Origin: Gemmatimonadales bacterium
GTDB taxonomy: Bacteria > Gemmatimonadota > Gemmatimonadetes > Gemmatimonadales > GWC2-71-9
Assembly (NCBI GenBank): GCA_025934955.1
Contig: JAICWE010000001.1
Coordinates: forward strand, 1 to 64,000
Length of the DNA stretch: 64,000 nucleotides
Direction: 5' to 3'
How positions within the stretch are numbered: position 1 is the stretch's first letter; the number at the start of each line of letters is the position of its first letter. Made by a program: the position numbers and the translations under genes. The notes beneath the pieces were generated by a model, which saw nothing but the letters and a program-made list of their open reading frames with translations, was not told the DNA's origin and did not search any database. Below are positions 51,299 through 60,218 of the stretch, in pieces.

Positions 51299-51961
51299 AT
51301 GACCCAGCCGATCGAAAGGGAGCGTAACGCCGCCCGCACCCGCGAGACGATCCTGGACGCCGCCGAGCGGCTGTTCGCGGAGCGGGGCTTTGAGGCGACG
51401 AGTCTCCAGCAAGTCGGCGCATCGGCCGGCGTCTCCCGTGGCGCGCCCGGCTACTTCTTCCGTTCCAAGGCCGCGCTCTACCAGGCCGTGCTCGACCGCT
51501 GCGTCGCCGAAGTTCGCGACGCGGTACGCGGCGGCCGGGCCCGCGCGCTCGCCAGCGGTGAGCGCGCCGAGGTGATTCTCGCCGGCGCGGTCGCGGAGTA
51601 CTTCGACTTCCTCGCCGCGCGGCCCAACTTCCTGCGCCTGGTCGAGCGCGAGGCGCTCCGCAGCGGTCCGCCGCGCGACGGCGCCGCGTTCGGAACCGCC
51701 GGCCAGGAGGCGCTCGCCGCCATCGCCGAGGAGCTCGGCGTGGACGCGCGCTCCGACGACACGGCGCAGCTCCTTCTCAGCATCGTCGCCCTCTGCTGGT
51801 TTCCGTTCGTGCATGCCCGCACCGTCGCCCCGGCCATCGGCGTGCAACTCGATGCCGCCGCCGATCTCGAGCGCCGCAAGCGGCACGTGGTCGAGCTGGT
51901 ACTGCACGGCCTCCGGGCGAACGCCGCCGCTCCTCTCCTCGAGGCTACGACCCATGACTGA
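51299..51961 (+). CDS. TetR family transcriptional regulator
   Basis: 220 residues. The helix-turn-helix is ERLFAERGFEATSLQQVGAS followed by GVSRGAPGYFFRSKAALYQA (about 25-65), the TetR DNA-binding signature. The C-terminal ligand domain is helical and typical of regulators of fatty-acid or hydrocarbon genes. ATG 51299 has GAGG upstream. Its stop lies inside the start of the acyl-CoA dehydrogenase gene, which is therefore likely its target, together with its own promoter through the palindrome at 51255. Confidence 0.9.
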   Translation: MTQPIERERNAARTRETILDAAERLFAERGFEATSLQQVGASAGVSRGAPGYFFRSKAALYQAVLDRCVAEVRDAVRGGRARALASGERAEVILAGAVAEYFDFLAARPNFLRLVEREALRSGPPRDGAAFGTAGQEALAAIAEELGVDARSDDTAQLLLSIVALCWFPFVHARTVAPAIGVQLDAAADLERRKRHVVELVLHGLRANAAAPLLEATTHD

Positions 51962-53840
51962 CGTGCTGACGCCCACGGGCGCATCGAACGCGGGCGCGCC
52001 GAAGCCCAACACGCCGCTCGCCACCGAGCAGGAGGCCCGCGAGGTCGCCGAGGCGGCGCGAGAGAAGGAATGGACGTCGCCCAGTTTCGTGCGAGAGTTG
52101 TTCGCGGGCCGTCTCCGGCTCGACCTGGTGCATCCCTTCCCCGAGCTCGACGCCGCGGAGGTCGAGCGCGCGCGGCCGTTCATGGAGCGGCTCGAGCGCT
52201 TCCTGCGTGATGAAGTGGACGGCGACCGCATCGACCGCGAGGGGAAGATTCCGCCCGAGGTGATCGACGGCCTCCGCCGCCTCGGCGCGTTCGGCATCAA
52301 GATCCCGGCGGAGTACGGCGGTCTGGGCCTGAGCCAGACGAGCTATACCCATGCGATCGGACTCGTCACCAGCCACGATGGGAGCCTCACCGCGCTGCTC
52401 AGCGCCGCGCAGTCCATCGGCGTGCCGCAGCCGCTCAAGCTCTTCGGCACGCCGGAGCAGAAACAGCGGTACCTGCCCCGGCTGGCCCGGGGCGCCATCT
52501 CCGCCTTCGCGCTCACCGAGACCAACGTCGGGTCCGACCCCGCCGCGCTCTCCACCCACGCCGAGCTCTCGGCCGACGCCACCCACTGGATCCTCAACGG
52601 TGAGAAGCTCTGGTGCACCAATGGCACCGTCGCCGAGCTGATGGTGGTGATGGCGCGGACCGGGCCGAAGAAGATCACCGCGTTCATCGTCGAGGCCGAC
52701 TGGCCCGGTGTCGAGGTGGTGCAGCGGCTCGACTTCATGGGCCTCAAAGGGATCGAGAACGGCATCATCCGCTTCACCGACGTGCGGGTGCCGGCGGAAA
52801 ACGTGCTCTGGGGTGAGGGCAAAGGCCTGAAGCTCGCGCTCATCACGCTCAACACCGGGCGGCTGACACTGCCGGCGTCCGCCGCCGCGTGCGCCAAGCG
52901 CTGCCTCGAGATCGCGCGCCGCTGGAGCGGCGAGCGGGTGCAGTGGGGCCAGCCGATCGGCAGGCACGACGCCGTCGCCCAGAAGCTCGGCCGCATGGCC
53001 GCCGACACTTTCGGGATGGAGGCGGTGAGCGACCTCGCCTCCCGGATGGCGGATCGCGGCGGCACCGACATCCGGCTCGAGGCCGCGATGGCCAAGATGT
53101 GGAACACCGAGATGGGCTGGCGCATCGTGGACGACACGCTCCAGATCCGCGGCGGTCGCGGCTACGAGACGGCGGACAGTCTCCGGAGCCGCGGCGAGCG
53201 CCCCGATCCGGTCGAGCGGATGATGCGCGACTTCCGCATCAACCTGATCTTCGAGGGCTCGAGCGAAATCATGCGGCTGTTCATCGCGCGCGAGGCGGTG
53301 GACACGCACCTGAGTCTCGCCGGCGATCTCATCGACCCGAGGGCGCCGCGCGCCGCGAAGCTGCGCGCCTTTGCCCGATCCGCCGCGTTCTACTCCCGCT
53401 GGTATCCGAAGCTCTGGCTCGGCCTCGACCGGCTGCCGCTCCATGGCGAGTTCGGCATACTCGCTCCCCATCTCCGTTTCGTGAGCCGGTCGGCTCGGCG
53501 GCTGGCGCGGACGCTGTTCCACTGCATGGTGCGCTTCGGTTCGAAGCTCGAACGTCGCCAGGCGGTGCTGGGGCGCCTGGTGGAGATCGGCGCCGAGCTG
53601 CTGGCGATCACCGCCGCGTGCAGCCGTGCCACTGCGATGGTGAAGGCGGACCCGGCGAACCAGGGCCCGCTTCAGCTCGCCGATCTCTTCAGCCGCCACG
53701 CGCGCCGGCGGGTGGAGGAGCGCCTCGCCGCCGTGTTCGACAACGAGGACGTCGCGACCTACCGCGTGGCGCAGCAGGTCCTGGCCGACGGGCACACCTG
53801 GCTCGAGCGCGGCATCGTACGGTACGAGCAGGCGGACTGA
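51954..53840 (+). CDS. Long acyl-CoA dehydrogenase, VLCAD-like
   Basis: 628 residues, longer than the 380 of short-chain enzymes. The FAD-binding segments FALTETNVGSDPAAL and IRFTDVRVPAENVLW, the ILNGEKLWCTNG strand and the base-containing IFEGSSEIMRLFIA (about 440) are present, and a 160-residue helical C-terminal domain like that of human VLCAD follows. It should perform the first oxidation of long-chain acyl-CoA. A conserved N-terminal region precedes the catalytic fold. It overlaps the TetR gene by 8 bases. Confidence 0.9.
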   Translation: MTDVLTPTGASNAGAPKPNTPLATEQEAREVAEAAREKEWTSPSFVRELFAGRLRLDLVHPFPELDAAEVERARPFMERLERFLRDEVDGDRIDREGKIPPEVIDGLRRLGAFGIKIPAEYGGLGLSQTSYTHAIGLVTSHDGSLTALLSAAQSIGVPQPLKLFGTPEQKQRYLPRLARGAISAFALTETNVGSDPAALSTHAELSADATHWILNGEKLWCTNGTVAELMVVMARTGPKKITAFIVEADWPGVEVVQRLDFMGLKGIENGIIRFTDVRVPAENVLWGEGKGLKLALITLNTGRLTLPASAAACAKRCLEIARRWSGERVQWGQPIGRHDAVAQKLGRMAADTFGMEAVSDLASRMADRGGTDIRLEAAMAKMWNTEMGWRIVDDTLQIRGGRGYETADSLRSRGERPDPVERMMRDFRINLIFEGSSEIMRLFIAREAVDTHLSLAGDLIDPRAPRAAKLRAFARSAAFYSRWYPKLWLGLDRLPLHGEFGILAPHLRFVSRSARRLARTLFHCMVRFGSKLERRQAVLGRLVEIGAELLAITAACSRATAMVKADPANQGPLQLADLFSRHARRRVEERLAAVFDNEDVATYRVAQQVLADGHTWLERGIVRYEQAD

Positions 53841-53876
53841 CCCCGCGGCGCCTTTACCGCGTCCGCGCCGCGGCGC

Positions 53877-53882
53877 TATCTT
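53877..53882 (+). promoter_or_regulatory. Leaderless-type -10 box before queF
   Basis: TATCTT ends 6 bases before the queF ATG at 53889. TTTACC at 53853 is a possible weak -35. No Shine-Dalgarno sequence lies before the ATG. Confidence 0.45.
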
Positions 53883-53888
53883 GGGTCC

Positions 53889-54278
53889 ATGGCTATCGCT
53901 GAAGGCAGAACCGTCTCCTTCACCGGCCCCGAGGCGATCGACGCCGAGGTGCTGGAGACATTCCCCTACTCCGGCCCCGATCAGGAGATCGTGACGGAGA
54001 CGCGGGAGTTCAGCGCCGTCTGCCCCTATAGCGGCCTGCCCGACTACGCGACGCTCACGGTCAAGTACGTTCCGGCGGATCGCTGCATCGAGCTCAAGAG
54101 CCTCAAGTACTACGTCACGAGCTTCCGGAACGTCGGCATCTTCCAGGAGCACGCGACCGCGCGCATCGCCGACGACCTGTATCGGGCGCTCGAGCCCAAG
54201 CGACTGGAGATAAGCACCGTGTACAACGTGCGTGGGGGATTCCTCACGACGTGCACGGTGCAGCTTCCGGGTCGCTGA
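53889..54278 (+). CDS. queF: 7-cyano-7-deazaguanine reductase (queuosine synthesis)
   Basis: 129 residues, the short single-domain QueF. Catalytic Cys45 sits in FSAVCPYSGLPDYATL with Asp52, and the NADPH/substrate motif ELKSLKYYVTSFRNVGIFQE is complete. It reduces preQ0 to preQ1. queC and queE lie 8.4 kb further on; queD is not in the window. Confidence 0.95.
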   Translation: MAIAEGRTVSFTGPEAIDAEVLETFPYSGPDQEIVTETREFSAVCPYSGLPDYATLTVKYVPADRCIELKSLKYYVTSFRNVGIFQEHATARIADDLYRALEPKRLEISTVYNVRGGFLTTCTVQLPGR

Positions 54279-54354
54279 AGCCGGCGCCCTGCCGCGACGG
54301 CGGCAGCGACGCTACGCGACGCTGGTGCGGCGCTGCAGCTGACGCACCACGACG

Positions 54355-54379
54355 AGCCCCGGCCTCATCGGCCGGGGCT
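54355..54379. terminator. Bidirectional terminator between queF and M28 peptidase
   Basis: AGCCCCGGCC (54355-54364) and GGCCGGGGCT (54370-54379) form a perfect 10-bp stem with loop TCATC, followed on the plus strand by TCGTGTT. It lies between two convergent genes. Confidence 0.75.
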
Positions 54380-54398
54380 TCGTGTTCGGAGGCAGTTG

Positions 54399-55934
54399 TC
54401 AGCGCGCCGCGAGTCCGGATGACGGCCTGAGCGGCACCGTCGGCGGCACCGCCTTCTTCGGCCCGCGCGGGAGCAGCGCGTCGAGGTTCGCGAGCTCGAA
54501 GGCCGTCACCGCCATCACCGCCGAGGCCTGCTGCAGATCGGCCGCGACGGCGTGGTCGTAGGTGTCCACCTGCGAGTGATGGGTATGATTGTAGCCCCGC
54601 GACTCCTGATCGTAGTTGAAGCCGGGGACGCCGTACGGCAGGAACGAGAGGTGGTCGGTGCCGCCCTTGTTGGCGTCGCGCACCTTGGTCGCGCCCAGGG
54701 ACGACACCGGCGCGAGGAGATCGGTCCACAGCTTCGCGAACTCGGGCCGGCCCTGCAGCGCCTGGCCGGTGATCATGCCGGTGCCGTTGTCGAGCACCAT
54801 GACCGCCTGAATGCTGTCGGCCTCGGCCGCGCGCTGCGCCGCGTATGCCTTGGAGCCGAGCAGTCCCTCTTCCTCGCCGCTGAAGAGGACGAACCGGATC
54901 GTCCGCTTCGGCTTGAGGCCGGACTGCGCGACGATGCGCGCCGCCTCCAGCACCGCCATGGCGCCGGCGCCGTTGTCGGTGGTTCCGGTGCCGAGATCCC
55001 AGCTGTCGAGGTGCCCGCCCAGGATCACCACCTCGCCCGGCTCTTCACTCCCGCGGATCTCGGCGACGGTGTTGTACTGCTCGACCGGCCTGGTGCCCAG
55101 CGTGTTCTCCACCCGGCCGCTCACCCGCGGCGTCACGCCCTGCGCGAGGATCCGCGCGAGCATCGCGTAATCCTCGTGCGCGATCACCAGGTTGGGCAGC
55201 GGCGACACGCCGTTCGGCGAGCCGCTCATCGTCATCAGCCCCTCCTCCTTGCCGCCGTCGGTGAGCAGGCCCAGCGCACCCGCCGCCTTGAGCCGGAACG
55301 CGCGGTCGTAGTTGAATTGCTGCAACTCCTTCAGCAGCTGCCCGGTGGTGTCGTCCCGGATCTTCTGGAACAGCGCCACCTGCTGCTGCCGCGCCGCCTG
55401 TACCGCCGCGGAGTCCGCGGCGGTCATCGCGGGGCCGTCGGGATTCCAGATTCGCGCCGGCTCGTTCAGCATCACCCACGCGCCCTTCACCTTCGGCAGA
55501 TTGGCGGCGAGGCTGTCCTGGCCGCCGTTGATCCGCACCACCGCGCCGGTGACGGTCTTCCCGCCGGTGCCCGCGGTCCACGCCCAGCTGTGCGCGACCA
55601 TCTCGCGGGTGAACGGCATCTGCAGCATGAGCGTCGCCGGCCCGCGGCTCCAGGTGACGCCGAACGGATACGCCTCGAGGTGCGTCTGGAGCCCATAGCT
55701 CTTGAAGCGCTCGGCGGTCCAGTCGTTGGCGCGGCGCATCGCGGCCGAGCCCGACAGTCGCGGACCGATGATGTCGGAGAGGTGCTCGAGGTTCGGCATC
55801 ACCTCGGAGTGGTGCATCGCCTGGTCGATGAGCGCGCCGGCGCCGGCGGTGTCCACCGTCTGCGCGGAGAGTGGAACGGCCGCGCCCGCCAGCACCAGCG
55901 CGGGCAGGAGTGCCAGGAGCGGAAGTCGTCGCAT
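54399..55934 (-). CDS. Secreted M28-family metallopeptidase
   Basis: 511 residues with a signal peptide ending near SAQ. A protease-associated domain inserts at about 150-280. The M28 zinc ligands appear in order: GGHLDSWDLGTGTTDNGAG (His and Asp), FSGEEEGLLGS (catalytic Glu pair), MVLDNGTGM (Asp) and HHSQVDTYDH (His near 455). It is likely a periplasmic or outer-membrane-released aminopeptidase or carboxypeptidase. ATG 55934 diverges from gltA with 90 bases between. Confidence 0.9.
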   Translation of the reverse strand: MRRLPLLALLPALVLAGAAVPLSAQTVDTAGAGALIDQAMHHSEVMPNLEHLSDIIGPRLSGSAAMRRANDWTAERFKSYGLQTHLEAYPFGVTWSRGPATLMLQMPFTREMVAHSWAWTAGTGGKTVTGAVVRINGGQDSLAANLPKVKGAWVMLNEPARIWNPDGPAMTAADSAAVQAARQQQVALFQKIRDDTTGQLLKELQQFNYDRAFRLKAAGALGLLTDGGKEEGLMTMSGSPNGVSPLPNLVIAHEDYAMLARILAQGVTPRVSGRVENTLGTRPVEQYNTVAEIRGSEEPGEVVILGGHLDSWDLGTGTTDNGAGAMAVLEAARIVAQSGLKPKRTIRFVLFSGEEEGLLGSKAYAAQRAAEADSIQAVMVLDNGTGMITGQALQGRPEFAKLWTDLLAPVSSLGATKVRDANKGGTDHLSFLPYGVPGFNYDQESRGYNHTHHSQVDTYDHAVAADLQQASAVMAVTAFELANLDALLPRGPKKAVPPTVPLRPSSGLAAR

Positions 55935-56024
55935 GCGGGGATCACCTGGAGAATGGGAAACGATCGCGACTATGTTTGCAGCGGACCGTGAAATCTACCG
56001 CCGCTTCGAGGACGAGGAACCGCC

Positions 56025-57308
56025 GTGTCGAAGGATACCCTGAGCGTCACCGACAATCGCACCGGCAGGAGCTACGAGCTGCCGGTCTCCGAGGGCACCA
56101 TCCGGGCGATGGACCTCCGGCAGATCAAGACCTCCGACGACGACTTCGGGCTGATGACGTACGATCCGGCGTTCATGAACACCGCATCGTGCCGCAGCGC
56201 GATCACCTTCATCGACGGCGAGCGCGGCATTCTCCGCTACCGCGGCTACCCGATCGAGCAGCTGGCCGAGCGCGCGTCGTTCCTCGAGGTGAGCTACCTG
56301 CTGATCCACGGCGAGCTGCCGACGCGGGAGGAGCTCGACCGGTGGATCGAGGAGGTGCGCTACCATACCTACGTCCACACCAACATCACCAAGTTCCTCG
56401 AGGGCTTCCGCTACGACGCCCATCCGATGGGCATGCTGCTCGGAGCCGTGGGCGCGCTCTCCACGTTCTACCCCGACGCGAAGCACATCCACGATCCCGC
56501 CAACCGGCACCTCCAGATGGTGCGGCTCCTGGCCAAGCTGCCGACCATCGCCGCGTTCGCCTTCCGGCACTCGCGCGGGCTCCCGTTCGTCTTTCCCGAC
56601 AACGGGCTCGACTACATCGGCAACTACGTCAACATGACGTTCAGCATCGGCGGGCGGCACCAGCCGAACAAGGTGCTGCAGCGCGCACTCGAGATCCTGC
56701 TCATCCTCCACGCCGACCACGAGCAGAACTGCTCCACCAGCGCGGTGCGCTCGGTCGGCAGCAGCCACGTGGATCCGTTCTCGGCGGTGAGCGCGGGGAT
56801 CGCGGCGCTGTACGGTCCGCTGCATGGCGGCGCCAACGAGGCGGTGCTGCTGATGCTGGACGAGATCGGCGAGAAGAAGAACATCCCGGCGTTCATCGAG
56901 ACGGTCAAGCAGGGCTCCGATCGCCTCATGGGCTTCGGCCACCGGGTGTACAAGTCGTACGATCCGCGGGCCACGCTGGTGAAGAAGGTGGCGTATGAGG
57001 TGTTCGAGCAGACCGGGCTCAATCCCAAGCTCGAGATCGCGCTGGAGCTGGAGCGGATCGCGCTGGAGGACGAGTACTTCATCAAGCGGAAGCTCTACCC
57101 CAACGTGGACTTCTACTCCGGGCTCATCTATCAGGCGATGGGCTATCCGACCGACTACTTCACCGTGCTCTTCGCGATCGGCCGCACGCCCGGGTGGCTG
57201 GCGCAGTGGCAGGAGATGCTGCTCGACAAGGATCAGAAGATCTCCCGGCCGCGGCAGATCTACATCGGCGAGGGGAAGCGGGAGTTCGTGCCGATCGAGC
57301 GGCGCTAG
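56025..57308 (+). CDS. gltA: Citrate synthase
   Basis: 427 residues. Active-site His in SSHVDPFSAVSAGIAALYGP and FGHRVYKSYDPRA, and Asp in YPNVDFYSG. The HGGANEAVLLML helix is also conserved. The N-terminal domain (VTDNRTGRSYELPV) is typical of the longer type II, NADH-regulated enzymes of Gram-negative bacteria. GTG 56025 has GAGGAAC upstream; a TATGTT box at 55972 is a weak promoter candidate. The stop overlaps the speA stop in CTAG. Confidence 0.95.
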   Translation: MSKDTLSVTDNRTGRSYELPVSEGTIRAMDLRQIKTSDDDFGLMTYDPAFMNTASCRSAITFIDGERGILRYRGYPIEQLAERASFLEVSYLLIHGELPTREELDRWIEEVRYHTYVHTNITKFLEGFRYDAHPMGMLLGAVGALSTFYPDAKHIHDPANRHLQMVRLLAKLPTIAAFAFRHSRGLPFVFPDNGLDYIGNYVNMTFSIGGRHQPNKVLQRALEILLILHADHEQNCSTSAVRSVGSSHVDPFSAVSAGIAALYGPLHGGANEAVLLMLDEIGEKKNIPAFIETVKQGSDRLMGFGHRVYKSYDPRATLVKKVAYEVFEQTGLNPKLEIALELERIALEDEYFIKRKLYPNVDFYSGLIYQAMGYPTDYFTVLFAIGRTPGWLAQWQEMLLDKDQKISRPRQIYIGEGKREFVPIERR

Positions 57309-59317
57309 CCCGGGACGTCCTCGCCTTCGAGGTAGGTGTAACCCTCGAGCCCCGCCACGAAGTCCGCGATGAAGCTGTTGGCCTCGTAGCGGGTGAGCCC
57401 CTTCGCCGCGCTCACCTTCCGGCGGAACGTCGCCAGCAGGTCGGAGGCGTGGAACTGCACGTAATTGAGCACCTCGGTGACGGTATCGCCATGCACCAGG
57501 TCGGTGATCTCGTAGCCGCCGTCGGTGAGCCGCACGTGCACCGCGTTGGTGTCGCCGAAGAGATTGTGCAGGTCGCCCAGGATCTCCTGATACGCGCCCG
57601 TGAGGAAAATGCCGAGCACGTACGGCTCGGACGGACGGATCGGGTGCAGCTCGAGCGACGGCTTCCCCTTGCGCCCGCCGGCGAAGCGATCGATCACGCC
57701 GTCGGAGTCGCAGGTCATGTCCTGCAGCGTGCCCCGCCGGGTGGGCGGCTCGTTGAGCCGGTGGATCGGCATGATGGGAAAGAGCTGGTCGATCGCCCAG
57801 TTGTCCGGCAGCGACTGGAACACCGAGAAGTTGCAGAAGTAGCGGTCCACCAGCGCCGCCTCGACGTGCGCCGTGATCTCGGGGAACGCCGTCTTGTCGT
57901 CGCCGATCGCCTGCTGCAGCGCATGCAGCGTCGCGAGGTAGAGCTGCTCGGCGTCGGCCTTGTCGCGCAGCGAGAAGACGCCGCTCGCGAAGTACTCCTG
58001 GGTGCGCTCCTTGGCGAACACGGCGTCGTGGAATACCTCCTCCACCCGATCGTGGCTCAGCTGCTCCAGGTTCTCCGCCATCTCCACCAGCAGCGGGTGC
58101 GGCTCATCGCCCAGTTTGGGCGGCGCCGGCTCGATCTGCGACTCGACGTCCACCACGTTGATCAGCAGCAGTGAGTGGTGCGCCGTGAGCGCGCGGCCCG
58201 ACTCCGAGATGATGTGCGGCATCGGGAGCCCCTCGGTCCGGCAGACGGTACCGAGGGTGTACACCACGTCGTTGGCGTACTCCCGCATGGTGTAGTTCAT
58301 GCTCGCCGGCCGGGTCGAACGCGAGCCGTCGTAGTCCACGCCGAGCCCGCCGCCCACGTCCACGTGGCTGAGCGTGAAGCCCATGCGGTTGAGCTCGGTG
58401 TAGTAGCGTCCCACCTCTTCCAGCGCGGCCTTGATGTAGCGGATGTCGGTGATCTGGCTGCCCAGGTGGAAGTGCACCAGCTTGAGGATGTCCTTGCGGC
58501 CCAGCCGCTCCAGCCGGTCGAGCAGGCGCATCAGCTCCACCGCGCCGAGCCCGAACTTCGAGTTCTCCCCGCCGCTCTTGGCCCACTTCCCCGAGCCCTC
58601 GGTCGCGAGCTTGATCCGCACTCCCGCCGTCGGCACGACGCCCATCTCGTCGGCCACCTGCAGCAGCACGTCCAGCTCGTTCGATTGCTCCAGCACCAGC
58701 ATCACCGTGTGGCCCAGCTTCTGGGCCATCAGGGCGAGCCGCATGAACTCCTCGTCCTTGTAGCCGTTGCAGACGATGAGATGGTTGGTGCTCTCGTTGA
58801 GCCCGAGCACCGCCTGGAGCTCCGGCTTGCTGCCGCACTCGAGCCCGACGCCGTACGGCGTGCCGAACTCGACGATCTCCTGCACCACGTGCCGCTGCTG
58901 GTTCACCTTGATCGGGTACACCGTCGTGTAGCGGTTCTCGTAGCCGAACTCGGTGATCGCCTGCTCGAACACCGTCGCGAGCGCGCCGATGCGGCTCTTG
59001 AGGATGTCGGAGAAGCGGAGCAGGAGCGGCATGGTGACGCCCTGCGCGTGGAGGTCCGTCGCGAGGGTGAAGAGGTCGAGACCCCGCTTCGGATTCCCGT
59101 CCGGGTGCACGGTGACGTGACCCTCGGAGTTCACCCGGAAGAAGCCGGCACTCCAGCCGCTCATGGCATAGAGCTTCTCGGCGTCCTTGACCGTCCAGGC
59201 GGGTGTGGCGGGAGGCGCTGGGGAGACGGTGGCGGTGGCGATCGTCGTGCTCCGGGAAAGGGTCGTGGCGCGTATAGTAACGCCGTTGCGAACGTGGCAC
59301 GAGTTGAGGTGCCGCAT
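57305..59317 (-). CDS. speA: Biosynthetic arginine decarboxylase
   Basis: 670 residues, normal for SpeA. The PLP lysine is in TTVYPIKVNQQRHVV, HFHLGSQITDIRYIK is the PLP-phosphate site, and SESGRALTAHHSLLLINV lies in the C-terminal barrel. It turns arginine to agmatine for polyamine synthesis. ATG 59317 is used because no ATG or GTG lies between it and the conserved start (WTVKDAEKLYAMSGW); the first 40 residues are low complexity, so the exact start is uncertain. Confidence 0.93.
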   Translation of the reverse strand: MRHLNSCHVRNGVTIRATTLSRSTTIATATVSPAPPATPAWTVKDAEKLYAMSGWSAGFFRVNSEGHVTVHPDGNPKRGLDLFTLATDLHAQGVTMPLLLRFSDILKSRIGALATVFEQAITEFGYENRYTTVYPIKVNQQRHVVQEIVEFGTPYGVGLECGSKPELQAVLGLNESTNHLIVCNGYKDEEFMRLALMAQKLGHTVMLVLEQSNELDVLLQVADEMGVVPTAGVRIKLATEGSGKWAKSGGENSKFGLGAVELMRLLDRLERLGRKDILKLVHFHLGSQITDIRYIKAALEEVGRYYTELNRMGFTLSHVDVGGGLGVDYDGSRSTRPASMNYTMREYANDVVYTLGTVCRTEGLPMPHIISESGRALTAHHSLLLINVVDVESQIEPAPPKLGDEPHPLLVEMAENLEQLSHDRVEEVFHDAVFAKERTQEYFASGVFSLRDKADAEQLYLATLHALQQAIGDDKTAFPEITAHVEAALVDRYFCNFSVFQSLPDNWAIDQLFPIMPIHRLNEPPTRRGTLQDMTCDSDGVIDRFAGGRKGKPSLELHPIRPSEPYVLGIFLTGAYQEILGDLHNLFGDTNAVHVRLTDGGYEITDLVHGDTVTEVLNYVQFHASDLLATFRRKVSAAKGLTRYEANSFIADFVAGLEGYTYLEGEDVPG

Positions 59318-59492
59318 CGCTTGCCGTCGCGGCGCCGCCACAGCCGCCCGGTGCGCTCGAACCCAAGTGACTGGCTGCCCGAGGTTTGTAGAAGCTTGCG
59401 CGACGCACCGAACGCCTTCACCCTCGGCACGAGAGTCGCTCCCCGGCTCCGCCGCACGTCTGGCCACTACACCGCCCTGTCCGGAGGATCCG

Positions 59493-60152
59493 ATGATCGC
59501 TCCCAGTCTGATATCGGTGCGCCGCTTCGCGCCGCCCGTCCGCAACCGCGTCTCGCTCGCGCTCGCCGGCGCGTGGGAGGCGCTGGCGGAAGCCCACCGC
59601 GAACACGCCGTTCGCTTCGTCCGAACCCTGCGTGCCCGGCTCGGCGCGGAGGACGCGCTCCAGCGTTACTTCCGCGAGGTCGCCGTGCCGGCGCTGATGC
59701 AGGAGACCGTGCGCGCCCGCGCCCTGATCGACCTCGCCGCAGATACCGTGGCGGACCACGCCCCGGTGGAAGCGTTCAGCTCGCTCCGCCCCGACCACCT
59801 CGTGGAATCGCTCCGCCGGCGGGCGCAGTACATCGAGACGGTCAACCTCGCCGTGCGGCTCGCCGCCGCGGTGGCGGACGAGGCGGTCACCGCGACGCAC
59901 CTCAACAACGCGCTGCACGTCACCGAGGTGCTCGACGGCACGCTGCTGCTGGACGAAGCGCTCGCCTTCTACATCCGCGCGTTCGATCTTCCGTCGGTGC
60001 AGGCGCAGGTCGTCTTCCAGCGCGCGCTCGCGGAGCTCGCCGGCCGCCAGCTCGCGGCCGAGCTCGCCGCGGCACCGCCGGTCGACGCGCCGCGGCCGGT
60101 GCTCACCACCGCGCGTGGCGGTCCCGCCTTCGGTCTCCGCGCGATCGGCTGA
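59493..60152 (+). CDS. Helical protein of unknown function
   Basis: 219 residues, almost all predicted helix, with no signal peptide or membrane span. ALMQETVRARALIDLAADTV and TVNLAVRLAAAVADEAVTAT are typical stretches. I do not recognise a family. ATG 59493 has a strong GGAGG site 5 bases upstream. The gene diverges from speA by 175 bases and is followed by the M50 protease gene 66 bases on. Confidence 0.65.
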   Translation: MIAPSLISVRRFAPPVRNRVSLALAGAWEALAEAHREHAVRFVRTLRARLGAEDALQRYFREVAVPALMQETVRARALIDLAADTVADHAPVEAFSSLRPDHLVESLRRRAQYIETVNLAVRLAAAVADEAVTATHLNNALHVTEVLDGTLLLDEALAFYIRAFDLPSVQAQVVFQRALAELAGRQLAAELAAAPPVDAPRPVLTTARGGPAFGLRAIG

Positions 60153-60207
60153 ACCAGTCGCGCGAGGCGCGGCGCAGTTGCGCCGCGCCGCCCGGCGCGG
60201 GCCACAG

Positions 60208-60213
60208 TATCTT
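60208..60213 (+). promoter_or_regulatory. Leaderless-type -10 box before the M50 protease
   Basis: TATCTT ends 5 bases before the ATG at 60219. A GAGG overlaps the gap but sits only one base from the ATG, too close to act as a ribosome site. Confidence 0.4.
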
Positions 60214-60218
60214 GAGGC

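Noticed and set aside
55947-55977. Promoter of gltA at TATGTT
   Set aside because: The -10 is fair, but the only -35 candidate TGGAGA is weak; noted under gltA rather than listed.
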